From Juglans regia (Eukaryota; Streptophyta; Magnoliopsida; Fagales; Juglandaceae): 64,000 bases of DNA. Numbering within the stretch: position 1 is the stretch's first letter; each line of letters opens with the position of its first letter. Made by a program: the position numbers and the translations under genes. Under the pieces are notes generated by a model that saw nothing but the letters and a program-made list of their open reading frames with translations, had not been told where the DNA came from and did not search any database. The DNA lies in contig NC_049911.1 of the NCBI RefSeq assembly GCF_001411555.2, positions 33,927,340-33,991,339 of the forward strand. Direction: 5' to 3'. Of the stretch, positions 14,797 through 31,800 are shown piece after piece.

Positions 14797-16074
14797 GCTG
14801 TTGGTAACTGGATATGCAGCAACACATTCCATTCTTGCCTTTTACTTTGATGCAATGATGCAGACTGTAATTGCAAGGCGGAGTGATATGCTGGTCATGT
14901 CCAGTGAAGGTCCTCTTGGTGCTTATGTGAACCCTCACGGTTATGTGCATGAAATAATGACACTCTACAGAGCAAATGGCTTAGCGCAAAGGGGGCGACC
15001 GCATTTAGAATACAGCTGGTTTCCTGGGTATGGACTTACCTTTTCTTTTTGTTCTTATGTCCCAGTGATTTGTTTGAAGAAATCTACTTGGGCAATGTCA
15101 CCCTTCATAACCAAAGTGATTTCGCCAAGTGCCTGAAACCTTAGAAGCAAGCAGGGAAGCTTGGTACTGAATGTATTGACATTGAGTCCCCCACCATTGT
15201 TGCTTGCTTTTTTTCCCAGTAGCCATATATGCACAATGCTTTCCAGGATGAATGTGCATCCTTTGGACCTTGACTGTCATGATTATATCTTGTGTATGAT
15301 TTTCGTTAAGTTGCTGTGGTTTTTTGTTTTATGGTGCCTCTGTGACACTTTTCCATCACACAACCCCTCTGATTTCTACTTTGAGTAACGCCATGCTTAT
15401 CGATGGCATTTCAGTGGCTCTTTCGATGATTCCCTTAGACCTTTCAACCGATCAGAATGCAATCATATGGTCTTGTCCAATTTTCAAATATTAGTATGCT
15501 ATCATATATCTTTTTTCTGCACCTAGTGTAACTTATAGCTCCTTATTAGCACTGTCTTTTCCTACTTTGTAATTGTCTGGGACAAACAAGATGCTAAGTG
15601 CTTTAACATTCATTAAAACTGCAATTTCCACAAGTATTGTGATGAAACTCTGTACTTTTGGAAATATTTTATTCAGAACTCTAGATGTAGAATTAGGCCT
15701 CGTTTGTTTTCGCAGATGAAATGAGTTGAGATTAAAGTTAAAAGTTGAATAAAATATTGTTAGAATATATTTTTTTTAAATTATTTTTGTTTTGGAATTT
15801 AAAAAAGTTGAATTGTTTATTTTATTGTGTGGGAATTTGAGAAAGTTGTAATGAGATGAGTTGAGAGATGTGAAAACAAACGAGGCCTTAATCTGTTCTA
15901 TGATAGATGCAAAGTTGACAATTTACAAATTTTTGCAGGTATGCATGGACCATCACCAACTGTGCCACTTGTGAAACCCAAATGGGTTGGCTATTCACTG
16001 CCACAAGTAAGAAGTTGAAGCCAAGATTGTTTTGGGGGATTAGGAGTTCTCAAGTTGTTGATGACATGCAGTAA
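11481..16074 (+). CDS. CRBN: Plant cereblon (CRBN): Lon N-terminal and CULT domains
   Basis: Cereblon is the substrate receptor of a CUL4-DDB1 E3 ubiquitin ligase; the plant orthologue is less studied. Eleven exons: 11481-11611, 12168-12250, 12356-12433, 12605-12717, 12819-12884, 13253-13354, 13481-14060, 14527-14732, 14864-15027 and 15939-16074 are ten clear coding blocks; any further exon would be untranslated. They total 1659 nt (552 aa plus stop). Order: acidic N-terminus; Lon-N domain from about residue 75 to 210 (NLPLFYLEGVVLFPEATLPL, IGVVHVHRDP); a Ser/Asp-rich insert of about 130 residues; then the C-terminal CULT domain. Zinc cysteines are C449, C452, C516 and C519. The ligand cage Trp are W505, W511 and W525 in SWFPGYAW and MGW. 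The start gives MDDDGILEIERHQMEQ, a plausible acidic N-terminus. The neighbour downstream is convergent. Identification is firm; plant substrates are unknown from sequence. Confidence 0.94.
14758..14792. repeat. (CT)n microsatellite in cereblon intron
   Basis: About 35 bases of CT repeats between the exon ending at 14732 and the exon starting at 14864. It generates spurious Ser-Leu and Arg-Glu open frames. Confidence 0.95.
15696..15887. mobile_element. Tourist-like MITE (GAGTTGAG family) in last cereblon intron
   Basis: A 192-bp element bounded by a perfect 16-bp terminal inverted repeat (GGCCTCGTTTGTTTTC and its complement) and flanked by a 3-bp TTA duplication (15693-15695, 15888-15890). 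The interior is AT-rich with GAGTTGAG words. The TTA duplication points to PIF/Harbinger mobilisation. Confidence 0.88.
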
Positions 16075-16724
16075 CAGTGAAATGTTGAGGTGCTTCTCTG
16101 AATTTTCTAGTCACTTTTTTTTCCCCTTTATAAGAGAACGAATTTTCCAGTCACTACGTAGTGAGATTATTGTATATGGCTTGGGTCAATCTCTCTGTTA
16201 AAGTTTGTTCGATGTGTCCTTGACTCTGTGTTTAGACACACTTTCAGCTGGTAGCATATACCTAGGAACATGTAATTGGATAAAGAGCTTTGTTGAAATG
16301 TATGACCCCAAGATTTGGGTGCGAAAATGTGATGGTAAAGCATGTTACATGCTAAAGTCATTCTTTCAGAAATTTAATTTAATTTCCAACATAAACTTAA
16401 AACCATCCAATGGAACATATTTTTCTTGTATTCATCTTCCATTTGTGCCACACCCATGTTGAGCCCGAATTGGCAGTCCCACACACATCAGTCAATAGGC
16501 ATCAGATATATAATCATAATACATTGTCATTATTCTGGAGTAAATATCGCTTATTTCCCTCTTTATCTTTGAAGAAAATGGATAACAAAATACTCGTTAT
16601 CCAGATATAAACTGTAATTTATGAACTCGAGGACTAAAGGGTAAACCAATCACTGGCAAAAAAGGAAAAAGGAAACAAGAAGTTAGAATCTGAGGGAAAT
16701 TGCCGATTACAAAATGGAGGGATT
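16075..16724. other. Convergent 3' flanks of cereblon and NADP-malic enzyme
   Basis: 650 bp between two converging stop codons, expected to hold both 3' UTRs. No ORF with family resemblance and no repeat of note. Confidence 0.6.
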
Positions 16725-21866
<5,142 letters not shown>

Positions 21867-22910
21867 CAATGTTAACTCCTCCGATACCAAAACCAACAGA
21901 GAGTCTAAATAACAAGCAGAAAGCTTTGCAGAAACGAAAAACCGCAACCCTCCTTTTATATCCTCGTTTTCCTCTGTTTTTCTCTTGTTTAGTTGTGTCG
22001 TAGCATGTGGGGTTGAAAATAAAGGAGTTGGATTTCAAGATGAAAAAGAATAACGTGGACTACACGCGTGTTTAATTCTATTCAACGAACCCAGATCAAG
22101 ATCATATTATTTTACTTTGATTCTTTCCTAGTTTACAAAATAATGGTGTTGTCAGGGGAATTGAGATTATAAAGTTAGTATGTTTTCTTGGGCGTGCCAG
22201 AATAATATACAGTGTCTTTCCACCAATATCATGATGAAGGAACGTGAAAGGGCAGGCAAAATAAATATTATTCCGCGTTATACTTATGATGGGAGAGTCG
22301 GAGACTCGTTTCCGCGTTTTGAAATCGAGAGAGAGAATAACCAGCTGATAGAAAGGGTCGGTGCTGGCGTGGTGTCACTGCTGTGTTTCTATTTGTGTTC
22401 TCTCTGGTCTCTTGGGAGAAAAAATGGGTGTACGTTGTAAATGTGTTTTTTCAATGATTACGTCAAGAGTTTTATTTATTTAAGGAACGACCTATAGGCT
22501 CAAAAATTTATATCTGGTCAATATCGATAGAATAAACTACCGTGAAAGTCAAATTCAGAAACGTAATAAAATGTTATATCCCAAAAGTTAAAAATTTAAT
22601 CAAATTTTGCAGGTTTGGGGTTACAGAAAGTCTCAACTCTCAAAGCCGTTTCACACGAAATGCTTTTCACTTTGAGAGTCGGTGGTAAGGGTGTTGATCA
22701 GGGCGTGTACGGTAAGGATAGCGCCACTCCGGGTCGGTTTGTCTATTCTTGAAATTGAATGTCTTTATTTTGTTGTTTGGTCAGATCCGGCATGCTAGCG
22801 AAGGAGGCAACAGCCCACAGCTCAGAAAATAAATAATCTGACTTTCGGAAAGATATATTAGCTGCTATTAAATGATAATCTTGGTCCGTCATGGCCCATT
22901 AAAATTAAAT
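21867..22910. other. Upstream region of NADP-malic enzyme
   Basis: Intergenic; includes the 5' UTR and promoter of the minus-strand malic enzyme. An open frame at 22180-22440 has no recognisable domain. Nothing else could be supported. Confidence 0.5.
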
Positions 22911-22919
22911 CCAAGTTTA

Positions 22920-23218
22920 AGCAAAAGTAGTGAACAGTAATAATGTTTATAGTGGATGGATAGATCAACAAGTATTGGATATTAAAGAGGTTCTATCACA
23001 TAAGCCTATTTGGTCTATACAATTCATCTTCAGAGAAGATAATAGTGCAGTATATATGTTACCAAAAAGAGCTATGTAGAGAGATGAGGAGTCATTTTGG
23101 ATGGAAGAAATTTCTAATGAGTTAGTATCTGTAATAGAAATAGAGAAACTATGTAATAAGCTATGCTCAATAATTTCTTAATGAAATGAGATCAAGCGGT
23201 GATGTTAAAAAAAAAAAA
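22920..23218 (+). pseudogene. LINE 3' tail: RNase H-like fragment with poly(A)
   Basis: From about 23024 the frame reads FIFREDNSAVYMLPKRAM, stop, then RDEESFWMEEISNELV. This is the pattern of the C-terminal RNase H-like domain encoded by plant non-LTR retrotransposons. A poly(A) run follows at about 23206-23217. The fragment is 5'-truncated and has an in-frame stop, so it is a dead copy. Confidence 0.6.
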
Positions 23219-24642
23219 GTTTACTTTTAACTCAAAAAATTCTATAATGTTTTGTTTGCATCCAAGAAAAATCATGTTTGGGTGTTTACGCTTACTAACT
23301 ATGAGAATTTTTTTTTTTTATATTTTTATAATATAATCTAGACTTCCACACAAGTTATCTATCAAGAACAGCATAAGATGGTCAAAAGTCATATTTTTTA
23401 AAGAACCCTTGAAATCCATTCAAATATATATAATATTGAAGTGTCTAAGACGAAGGTGACACCGTTTTCACATTAGTCTTGTTGAGGCACCTGGCTTACT
23501 GCATACACATCTCGTTGACCTGGGGGAGGCTCATCCCGGGGGCACTCACCCTTCCGTCTTCTCGAAGGATGGACCCCTCGGGCCTCCTCTTTTCCAATTA
23601 ATTTTTATTATTTTTAAAGTAGTTTTTTAGTTTAATTGTTGTATAAATAATTATTATTATCCTACAGTCATTATTACAACTATATTTAAAATTAAAAGTA
23701 TTTATATAATTATTTTATAAAAATCTTCCTCACGTAATTAATGTACTTGTGAAAATGATTTGTGTATCTTTCTCTTGCATTTAAAAAAAAAAAAAAAATA
23801 CAAAGAACCTCCATAACTTGTCAAAGTAAGTTTTTTCAAAGGTACTGGTCATTTGTAGATATCTAATTTAGGTCTGGTTAGGATACATAAACGATTTTAT
23901 CTTATTTTATTATTATAATTTTTTTAATTTATATATAAAATATAATAAATAATTTAACTCTTTCAAATTTTAAAATAATAATAATATTAAAAAATATTAC
24001 TTTTATTTAATTTTAATTTTCATTTAAAATTATCTCACTGTCTAAACCGACCCAAAGGGCTGGATGAGGTTTTGGTTTTTGTTTTCCTCTTCTTCTTCTT
24101 TCATCCGGGATATTTGAGGCCGAGGTCAATGCATGTGTCTTTCCCACTGATGCCCATAACTTGTTCAGTACTTAACGTCGATTTTGGGGTACGATCAATT
24201 GACCCAAAGAATGATCTCCCAATTCCAAGTTACAACCCCTTGAAATATATATTTAATTAATTCTTTAACGTCGTTGGCTCATTCAATCATACATGCAGCT
24301 GAGTTGACCATATCAAATCCGACTCGATTGAAAATTTATCTATATAAATCATAACTACGTACAGAGAGGTTAGAATCAATACTAAAAATCTGCAGTTTTG
24401 AGAACTCTCGTCATTCCTAAAATTCAGAACATTATTTATAAATTAGCTAGTTAATGGGTGCCTGCAAATTGGAGACAAATGTAAACTACTTTCTAAATGG
24501 TGTCAAAATATTTTCAAAGTACTCACCGATTTGGTTTTTCATTTTTATTTGTTATATATATATAGTATGTGGTTTGGGATTTTGAGTAGCATAACCCTAT
24601 TCAAACGAAACTAATCGATCTTCTGACTTTTTGGGTTTTTTA

Positions 24643-24837
24643 GGCTTTGTTTGGATCCCAAACTCCTCTTAACTCATCTCAACTCATCATTACAATTTTT
24701 TCAAATTCCAATACAAAATATAATAAATAATTCAACTTTTTCAAATTTTAAAATAATAATAATATTAAAAAATAATATTTTAACAATATTTTATCATCTC
24801 AATTCAACTCAATTCACTTCAACATCCAAACACAACC
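24643..24837. mobile_element. Tourist-like MITE (GAGTTGAG family)
   Basis: 195 bp. The 5' end GGCTTTGTTTGGATCC and 3' end CATCCAAACACAACC form imperfect inverted repeats. Flanked by TTA at 24640-24642 and 24838-24840. The interior has the family word CTCAACTCA and AT-rich middle, in reverse orientation to the copy at 28321. Confidence 0.85.
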
Positions 24838-25439
24838 TTAGTAAGCTGGGGTTGGTGGCGACTCGGCCAGAATTGCTTAGAATCATCTGGACCCTACAGT
24901 AGTGGGTCTGGACCTAGTCATCTTGACCTTGCTACTTGATCGATCTGCTTCTTTTATATATATATCATAATGTTTTTACTTTCAAAGTCATAAACAGGAC
25001 CATAGTTTGCGTATACATTCAATGTTGGAGGCCATCATTAAATATATATATATATATATATAAACAGACTACCTATAGTCATGCAGTAATTCTTGAATCA
25101 TTTAAATCGTTCTTGAACCTTCAAAGTCATTTTCGTTCATGCATTCTGGCCTACTCCTAATTAAACAGATCAGAGATCAGTCGAATGAATTTGGATCAGT
25201 TTTCTAAGTCTTTTTTCTGGTACGTCCAATGCAGGCACATGCATGCATGACCCGATGGATACGTTCTTGAAGGCGAAAACTTTGATTTTAAACACGATAT
25301 TGGCTCAACTCGATCACCATTTCATACCCGATCGACAGTGGTAAAATTTTCCTTTCTTCCGTCTTAAATGTCAAATAAGTGGTTAAACTTAAGAGACGTA
25401 CCTAATCTCCTTTGAAGTTTCAGCTCACCATTGCGATTC

Positions 25440-25442
<3 letters not shown>

Positions 25443-25470
<28 letters not shown>
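25443..25470. repeat. (TA)n microsatellite
   Basis: About 28 bases of uninterrupted TA dinucleotides in intergenic DNA. Confidence 0.95.
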
Positions 25471-25476
<6 letters not shown>

Positions 25477-25850
25477 GTACTATGTATTGAATTCCACATA
25501 GGCACGTAAGCATGAATTGTACCCACTATAACTAATATACATAACCCAGTACTTCTCAACACACAGAAAACTTTTATTCTCAAAGTCGGTTTGTAGAACA
25601 TACCTAGTAAGCTACTTACATAACATAATTTAATTTAAAAAATAAATTTTAAAATTTGAATATTACAAATCAAATTTTATCATTTAAATGATATGAATGA
25701 TGTGCTCTACGTACACACCAACTTGAGAATATAATAACTTCATGTCTAAATATAAGGTAAACCAAGATTGCAACGCAATAGATTTATCAAGATAAATAAA
25801 TATATTATAAAATGATATTTTGTTGTAAAATAGATTTAACGAATCACATA

Positions 25851-26618
25851 TGTGAGGGGAACCCCTCTGTGAGAAGGGCTCAGGCCCAAAGAGATCTAGT
25901 TACAGAGATCCCAGATTCCCAGGCCCCTCAAAAGAAAACCCAAAGTAGGCTAGAAGCCCAAATTGGGAGACCGGGTACCGAGCCCACAACCATGAGCCTA
26001 TCTGAAAAGGCTTTGGCACCGAGCTTGGTACCGCCAATAATCCCACCTTGAGACTTGGTAACCTACCGATAAGGTATAGTGCAGACTACCACCGCTGAAT
26101 GCAGACAACTGGGCGTGTCCGATCGTGGGCACATTAAACTCAAGACACGTCGCATTCAATGCGTGTCAGGGAACCTATCATTCAATGACGTGCTGCCGGA
26201 GGTACGTAGGACGGCTCGACCATGACCAGACACCCTGCCACGGTAGGATAGTGGCAGCAGGTCTAACCAAGCATGACCTGACACGCGACGATCTCCCTTG
26301 GTAGTCTGAGCTGCGGCCTAACACACTGTCACAGCAAGGGGGAAGTGGTAGCAGATCTGACCCAGGTATGACCTAACACACCACGATCTCCCTCGGCAGT
26401 CGGGTCCAAACTAGGTATAAATAACAACCAACCCTTCCACGGGAAGGCTCCACCATTTTTCTAGTTCTCTAAGCTTTCCCCATCACTCGAGTATTCTTTA
26501 TTGACTTTGGCCTCAGAGTGACCATCGAAGTCACCAGAGCCCCCCTTTATTCCTCTTAGTTGCAGGTGGTGTGAGCTTGGCTGCCACGGTATTGCTCGGG
26601 CTACGAAACATGACATCA
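25851..26618 (+). mobile_element. Probable Ty3/gypsy (TAT-like) LTR
   Basis: GC-richer than its surroundings, starting TGTGAGGGG and ending near ATGACATCA. Just after it, AGTGGTATCGTCTG resembles the start of TAT-type internal regions. A TATA box (TATAAATA) lies at 26416-26423, about 200 bp before the 3' end, as expected for an LTR promoter. Three diverged internal repeats carry GACCTGACAC and ACGATCTCCCT-type words between about 26210 and 26405. No partner LTR is in the window, so boundaries are estimated. Confidence 0.6.
26416..26423 (+). promoter_or_regulatory. TATA box of the LTR promoter
   Basis: TATAAATA within the putative LTR, followed after about 200 bp by the internal region. Inferred from position and sequence only. 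Confidence 0.5.
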
Positions 26619-26649
26619 ACAGTGGTATCGTCTGTATGATATTTTCCGT

Positions 26650-27135
26650 AAACAACGTGTACTTTGCATGCCAACGGTCTCAAACTATACAGGGATAAGA
26701 GAACCAGGACGAGGGAATGGAGGCAAAACTTGCAGGAATGGAGGAGACGAAAAGGAAGTTGACAGAGGAAATAAGAGCACTCCGCCAAGAGAATGTAGCG
26801 CTCAAGCAAACCAACGAGGAGTTGGTGGGAGGAGGAGAACCTAGCAGCATCGAGCACGTGGATTGACAACGGGTCCCTGTGAACTCCACAACAAAAGAGG
26901 AGAGACGCAATATGCACCTCGTCAGCACTTACCTGCCATACAACGCAAGAGTCATGGCGATATCTCTTCCACCCAAATTCAAAGTTCCTCATATGGAGGT
27001 GTATGACGGGTCTGAAGACTAGCTGGAACACTTGGAGACGTTCAAGGCCTACATGACCTTGCACAACTTCCCAAGTGAAATCGCCTATCGGGCCTTCTCT
27101 TTGACGTTGAAAGGACCCACTCGGGTTAAAAATCA
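26650..27135 (+). pseudogene. Degenerate Ty3/gypsy gag fragment
   Basis: After the LTR, the frame near 26990 reads MEVYDGSED, stop, LEHLETFKAYM, then YRAFSLTLKGPTR. This matches the gag pattern YDG..DP..HL..F and the later F..TLKG. A TAG at 27019-27021 sits where Pro is usual. An upstream Glu/Lys-rich stretch resembles a gag coiled coil. The element stops at about 27135 in unrelated AT-rich DNA, so pol and the second LTR are missing. Confidence 0.7.
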
Positions 27136-27306
27136 TATCCGAGTAGGTACAAATTTTTTTTTACCCGCCCAATTCTAATCTGGGCAATTATCCACCCGCA
27201 CCCTAATCTTTTAATTTCGTGTTGAGTTTTCAAATTGTAACAAAGTTTTTCAGTTTAGTTTGAATAATACTTTTCGAATAATTATTTATTTTATGTTTCC
27301 TCCTAA

Positions 27307-28281
27307 GAGCACTCACAATGGTTTCTTCATCCTATCATTTAAAATACATCACCAAAATTCAATTTTTCTATTTTACATACTGACTTTTACAGCATAGCAT
27401 ACATTAACTTATCTATTTTTTTCTTCATATCATTTAAATATTATACTTTTTAATCTTTTTTATTCATTTTAAATATTTTATCTAACTACCAATGATATCC
27501 TTATATCTTTTTATATTTACAATATCTCCTTATATACAATATCATATAATTATGTACTATTTTAAATTAATCAAAATTTATAAGCTAAATCAAAATATAA
27601 ATTAATTCAAAAAATAAAAAGATGAGATTATATAATGAAAATATCTTCAAAGTATATTATGAGAATATCCATTATCGATAATTGTCATTTTATTAAGGCT
27701 TCGTTTGGAACCAAAAATCCTATCAACTCATCTCAACTCATCATTACAACTTTTTCAAATCCCAATACAAAATATAATAAACAATTTAACTTTTTCAAAT
27801 CCCAAAATAATAATAATAATAATAATAAATAATATTCTAACAATATTTTATTATCTCAACTCAACTCAACTCAACTCACTTCAACATCCAAACGCAACCT
27901 AAATAAGTGATGTGTGAGACTCAATTTTATTAAATATCACTTATAAAAAAATTATTAAATATCACCACAAATAATTGATATCCACATTATTACAAATATC
28001 ACCATTCTAACAGTACTTGCCTAGAGCAATATGACGACATGTGAAATTATCAATAGGTAAACATATTCCAACACTTGTGGCTTCCTTCAGGTTCCTCTAG
28101 ATATGTGGGAAATTAATAAAAAAAGTTTATAAGCATGAACAACTTCCTCTAGATGTAGAGGCTTTCCTGTAGTAAAATGTAAAATTTTTTTAAAATAAAA
28201 GATCCATTAGAAGGCAACTTTAAGAACATTTTTTTATATTTAAAAAAAAAAAAACATTACAAAACATCCATTGGAGTGCTC
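27307..28281. mobile_element. PIF/Harbinger-like DNA transposon remnant with nested MITE
   Basis: Inverted ends GAGCACTCACAATGG and, on the other strand, GAGCACTCCAATGG. Flanked by TAA at 27304-27306 and 28282-28284. 975 bp, AT-rich, with no transposase seen. A GAGTTGAG-family MITE is nested inside at 27697-27899. Confidence 0.75.
27697..27899. mobile_element. Tourist-like MITE (GAGTTGAG family), nested
   Basis: 203 bp. The 5' end GGCTTCGTTTGG and the 3' end CCAAACGCAACC are imperfect inverted repeats. Flanked by TAA at 27694-27696 and 27900-27902. It has the family CTCAACTCA words. Confidence 0.85.
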
Positions 28282-28320
28282 TAAATAGTAATATGTTACC
28301 ATTGCGATCAAATTCATTCA

Positions 28321-28510
28321 GGTTGTGTTTGGATGTTAAAGTGAGTTGAGTTGAGTTGAGTTGAGATGATAAAATATTGTTAAAATATTATTTTTTAATA
28401 TTATTATTATTTTAAAATTTAAAAAAGTTAAATTATTTATTATATTTTATATTAAAATTTAAAAAAATTATAATAATGAGTTGAGAAGAGTTTGGGATCC
28501 AAACAAAGCC
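28321..28510. mobile_element. Tourist-like MITE (GAGTTGAG family)
   Basis: About 190 bp beginning GGTTGTGTTTGGATG and ending GATCCAAACAAAGCC, with tandem GAGTT words near the start. It is opposite in orientation to the copies at 24643 and 27697. No clean target duplication was seen. Confidence 0.75.
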
Positions 28511-28887
28511 AATGTAACTGTGAAGAGCCCGATATCATAATGGGCTGGACTTGGACCTGTCGCGTGACTATACATTTACACACATTCCGATGTCGGCAAC
28601 AGACGGGCACAAGGAATTGTTCGTCGCTCATCGCTCATCGCTCTATGAATTGGTAGTTTCAAGTTTGTGTGTCCTTTTTTAGGTTTTTGTTCGTACCAGC
28701 AAACTGAACGTAAAAATTAAAAAAAGAAAAAAGTTTAGAAATGAATAAAAATAAAGCATTTGTTTAAATAAAACCGCCTAATTCTATAGGGTTTCTTCAT
28801 ATCTAAAGAGACGGTGCGAGGAAGAGAGGTTGCATATTCAAAGTTAGGGCTTTTTCATACAGTGCGAGAGAGTGAGTGGGAGGTTTC

Positions 28888-31800
28888 ATGGACCGTCTTC
28901 TTCGTCCAAGAGAACGGCACGCCTTTTCTGGCTTTACAAAGCCTGAGGTAATCCCTACCTCCTATTTTTTCTTGGTTTTCTTCTTTATAATGCAAATGTA
29001 GCTGTTTTTATTTCGTTGTCTCTGTTTCGATTGATTTCTTTAATTATGCACAAATGTTTGAACAGATGCGTGAGTATAAATTATTTTATTTTGTAGACTC
29101 CAACACAAGTAGGTCCTACTTTCAAGACATGAGAATCTTCATTGAATTGTGGTTGGGATGCCCTAATTTCTCTGTTTCTTGTTAGCACAGGAACATGAGT
29201 ATCTTGGATCTAGTTAGAACTGGATACGATTGTTGTAAATTACATGTGCTGCATTTGACGGTCTTTTTTATGAATTAAGCTTTTAGAGGTCTAATTCCAT
29301 GATCGTGATGTCTTGATTGTAGCTTCTGTGTAGCAGAATACCTTTTGGCATTGACTAATTATCTTAATTCTTTGTGAATTTTATAGCTAAGCTCAGAAAA
29401 TATGACTTAGCATTCTCATGTATATGGATGAATGCATGGAAATCATGGCCTTTTTTGTGTTATACAAAAAATTCGGTTTTCTACATCATAATGTTAAAAA
29501 CTCATCACTCTACAATCATCAGGTCCAAATTCTAGCTTCTTGTGAAAAATTTGATTGTATGTTGTTATGAACAAGTCTGCATTGCAATGAATTTGAGCTC
29601 AGTTATCCTTTGGATTTGTGTAAAGTTATGAAGTTGCAATGAATTTTTATGTGCTTATCATATGGTGTTTTATTTTGATTACAGAGTATTGCTCATAAAA
29701 GAATGATTAGAGTCCCAAATGGCCAAGCCTTTTGGCTGTGCACTTTGATTAGCTAGTTCATGGTCAGCATTGTTTTCTAATGTTGTCCAAAGACATTATG
29801 CCATGAGGGGGGAATTGCAGATGCAATCAGGAGAACATTTAACTTTAACTTTTCTTAAGAATACTGTCAATTCTGTCTTTAAGGCATTTCAAAAGCTTTG
29901 CGGTCATTAGTTTCAAGATTTTTTGTTGAAAATACTGTCACTATATGTTTTCGTTTGGTTAATGGAGCCAGCTAAAAAGCATTGCAATTGTATCTGTCCC
30001 TATCCTTTCAAACAGATTGATAAAATGGAGACAATGCTAGAGGAATCAGAAGAACAGTTGCTTAACCAAGAATTTTGTAAAAAAATTGCACAAAAGTTCA
30101 AGTAAGTCCTCATAATTGCACTAATTGAATTTCATTGCTTGGTTAGATCTGTGATACATATGATGTAATATATATTTCCTAAATTTGCTTGTATAGGCGC
30201 TAAGCCTTTCACTTTGGCATGTTATTTCTCTGCAGTCGCTCGTCTGGTCGTGCTGGGAAACCTATTGTTAAATGGACTGAGGTTATTTCATTTTCTATTT
30301 TCTGTCCCCTCCCCCAACCCCCCCAAAAAAAAAAAATTTACGTCTTCTGTAGATTATTACTATTTGATTGCTGCCATCAAGGCCTGTTTTCTCTTTGTTA
30401 TGTTTTTTGGGTACCACCTCTCTGTTTTGATTATATCTTAGGTACATAGTTGGTTCCAAAATCGACAGAAAGATATACCCAAAAACATGCATGTGCTCCC
30501 AAAAGTTAGCCCTTCAAATGGGACTAATGGAATCTCACAAATGCCAAAAGGTTCGTTGCATAAATGCTTACTGCTTCTTTTGTGTTTTGTCCATAGAATT
30601 ATGCAAGGTTCATTTGTTTGTTTGCTTTTGAAGAAATGGTTTATGGAAAGCATGTTGATTAAATTAGTATTGAACTCATGATGCCTTGATATCAGAAAAT
30701 ATTGTTGGTGCATGTAAAGCAATATCTTCTAACTCAGAAAAGAGGATGAAAAGAAGATAAAATAATAAATACATGACATCAAAGCAAAGAAACATTGAGT
30801 TGCTTAATGTACATGTGAAAAGGGAGAAGGGGGGATGGGATGAATGGATTATCCTATGATGCATCATATAAGCCAATAATGCCATGCTAAACTGCCTATG
30901 CCATTGTTGAATAACCTTTTTGCTATTTAGTTGCTCTACTATGCTGTAGAATGCGTATTCTATATGTTTCAGTGTTGTTGCCAGGCCCTTACCTGGTCTC
31001 GTTTATTTGTTTCATATTTTAACCTTTAATTGGTTAAACTATAAAAAAAAAAATATTTGTAGAACCTTCTCTATGATATATGATGGTGATCCTAAACATG
31101 CTCCTTAAGTAACCTAGTTGAATTGAGGATGTAGGGATGGACATGTAGCAACTCTGGGCAGTGCTAATGTCTAGCTTTTGCTTATCAGTCCATATTGGCT
31201 GTCATCGTGTTTTCAAAAATGGCTTTTTCTTTTTCATTGGGTGCCTTACTATATGTTATTTTGTATATGAGTTAGAATTTCGACTTAATAAATCTTATAA
31301 GTTTTTTTCATCTTTGTTTCTTTTCAATGACCACCAAGATAATATATCAAATAAGATCTCATGATATTGAACTGTTTCTCTGTGATCTTCCACAGAAGAT
31401 GGTTCAAAAGCAGGAGAGAGGATCCCAGACTTATCAGATTTGGAATTTGAGGCAAGGTCATCAAAGGATGGGGCATGGTAAGCATACATATGGCAAACAA
31501 TAGGATTTTTTTTAATTATTTAATCATTCTAAACTTTCAGCTGGTCATTTAATATTACCATGTTGGATGGATTAAGATATAGTTTATTTCAGTCATGGTT
31601 TGAAGACCAATTCTATCAGTAGAACTTACCGATTAAATTGTCTGTTGAAACAAAAAAAAAATGACAAATGAAACTTGGTTACTCATTCAACTTAATGTAG
31701 ACTTGATCTCAACTACAAAGGGTTGGCTGATTGATCACATAAATTTTCTGAGTATGAGGCATCTGAAATGAAAGTTAATAATTACGTTGGATGCATTAAC

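Larger units (their letters stand above)
23219..25850. other. Repeat-rich intergenic region
   Basis: AT-rich sequence with no convincing gene. It contains a probable diverged GAGTTGAG-family MITE at about 23870-24055, a clear copy at 24643-24837, (TA)n runs near 25040 and 25443-25470, and scattered AT-rich stretches. Short open frames are not supported. Confidence 0.5.

Noticed and set aside
14691..14950. Frames rich in Arg-Glu or Ser-Leu repeats
   Set aside because: They are translations of the (CT)n microsatellite in a cereblon intron.
26531..27136. 201-codon open frame on the minus strand
   Set aside because: It is antisense to the gypsy gag fragment, which shows recognisable gag motifs on the plus strand, and has no family resemblance itself.
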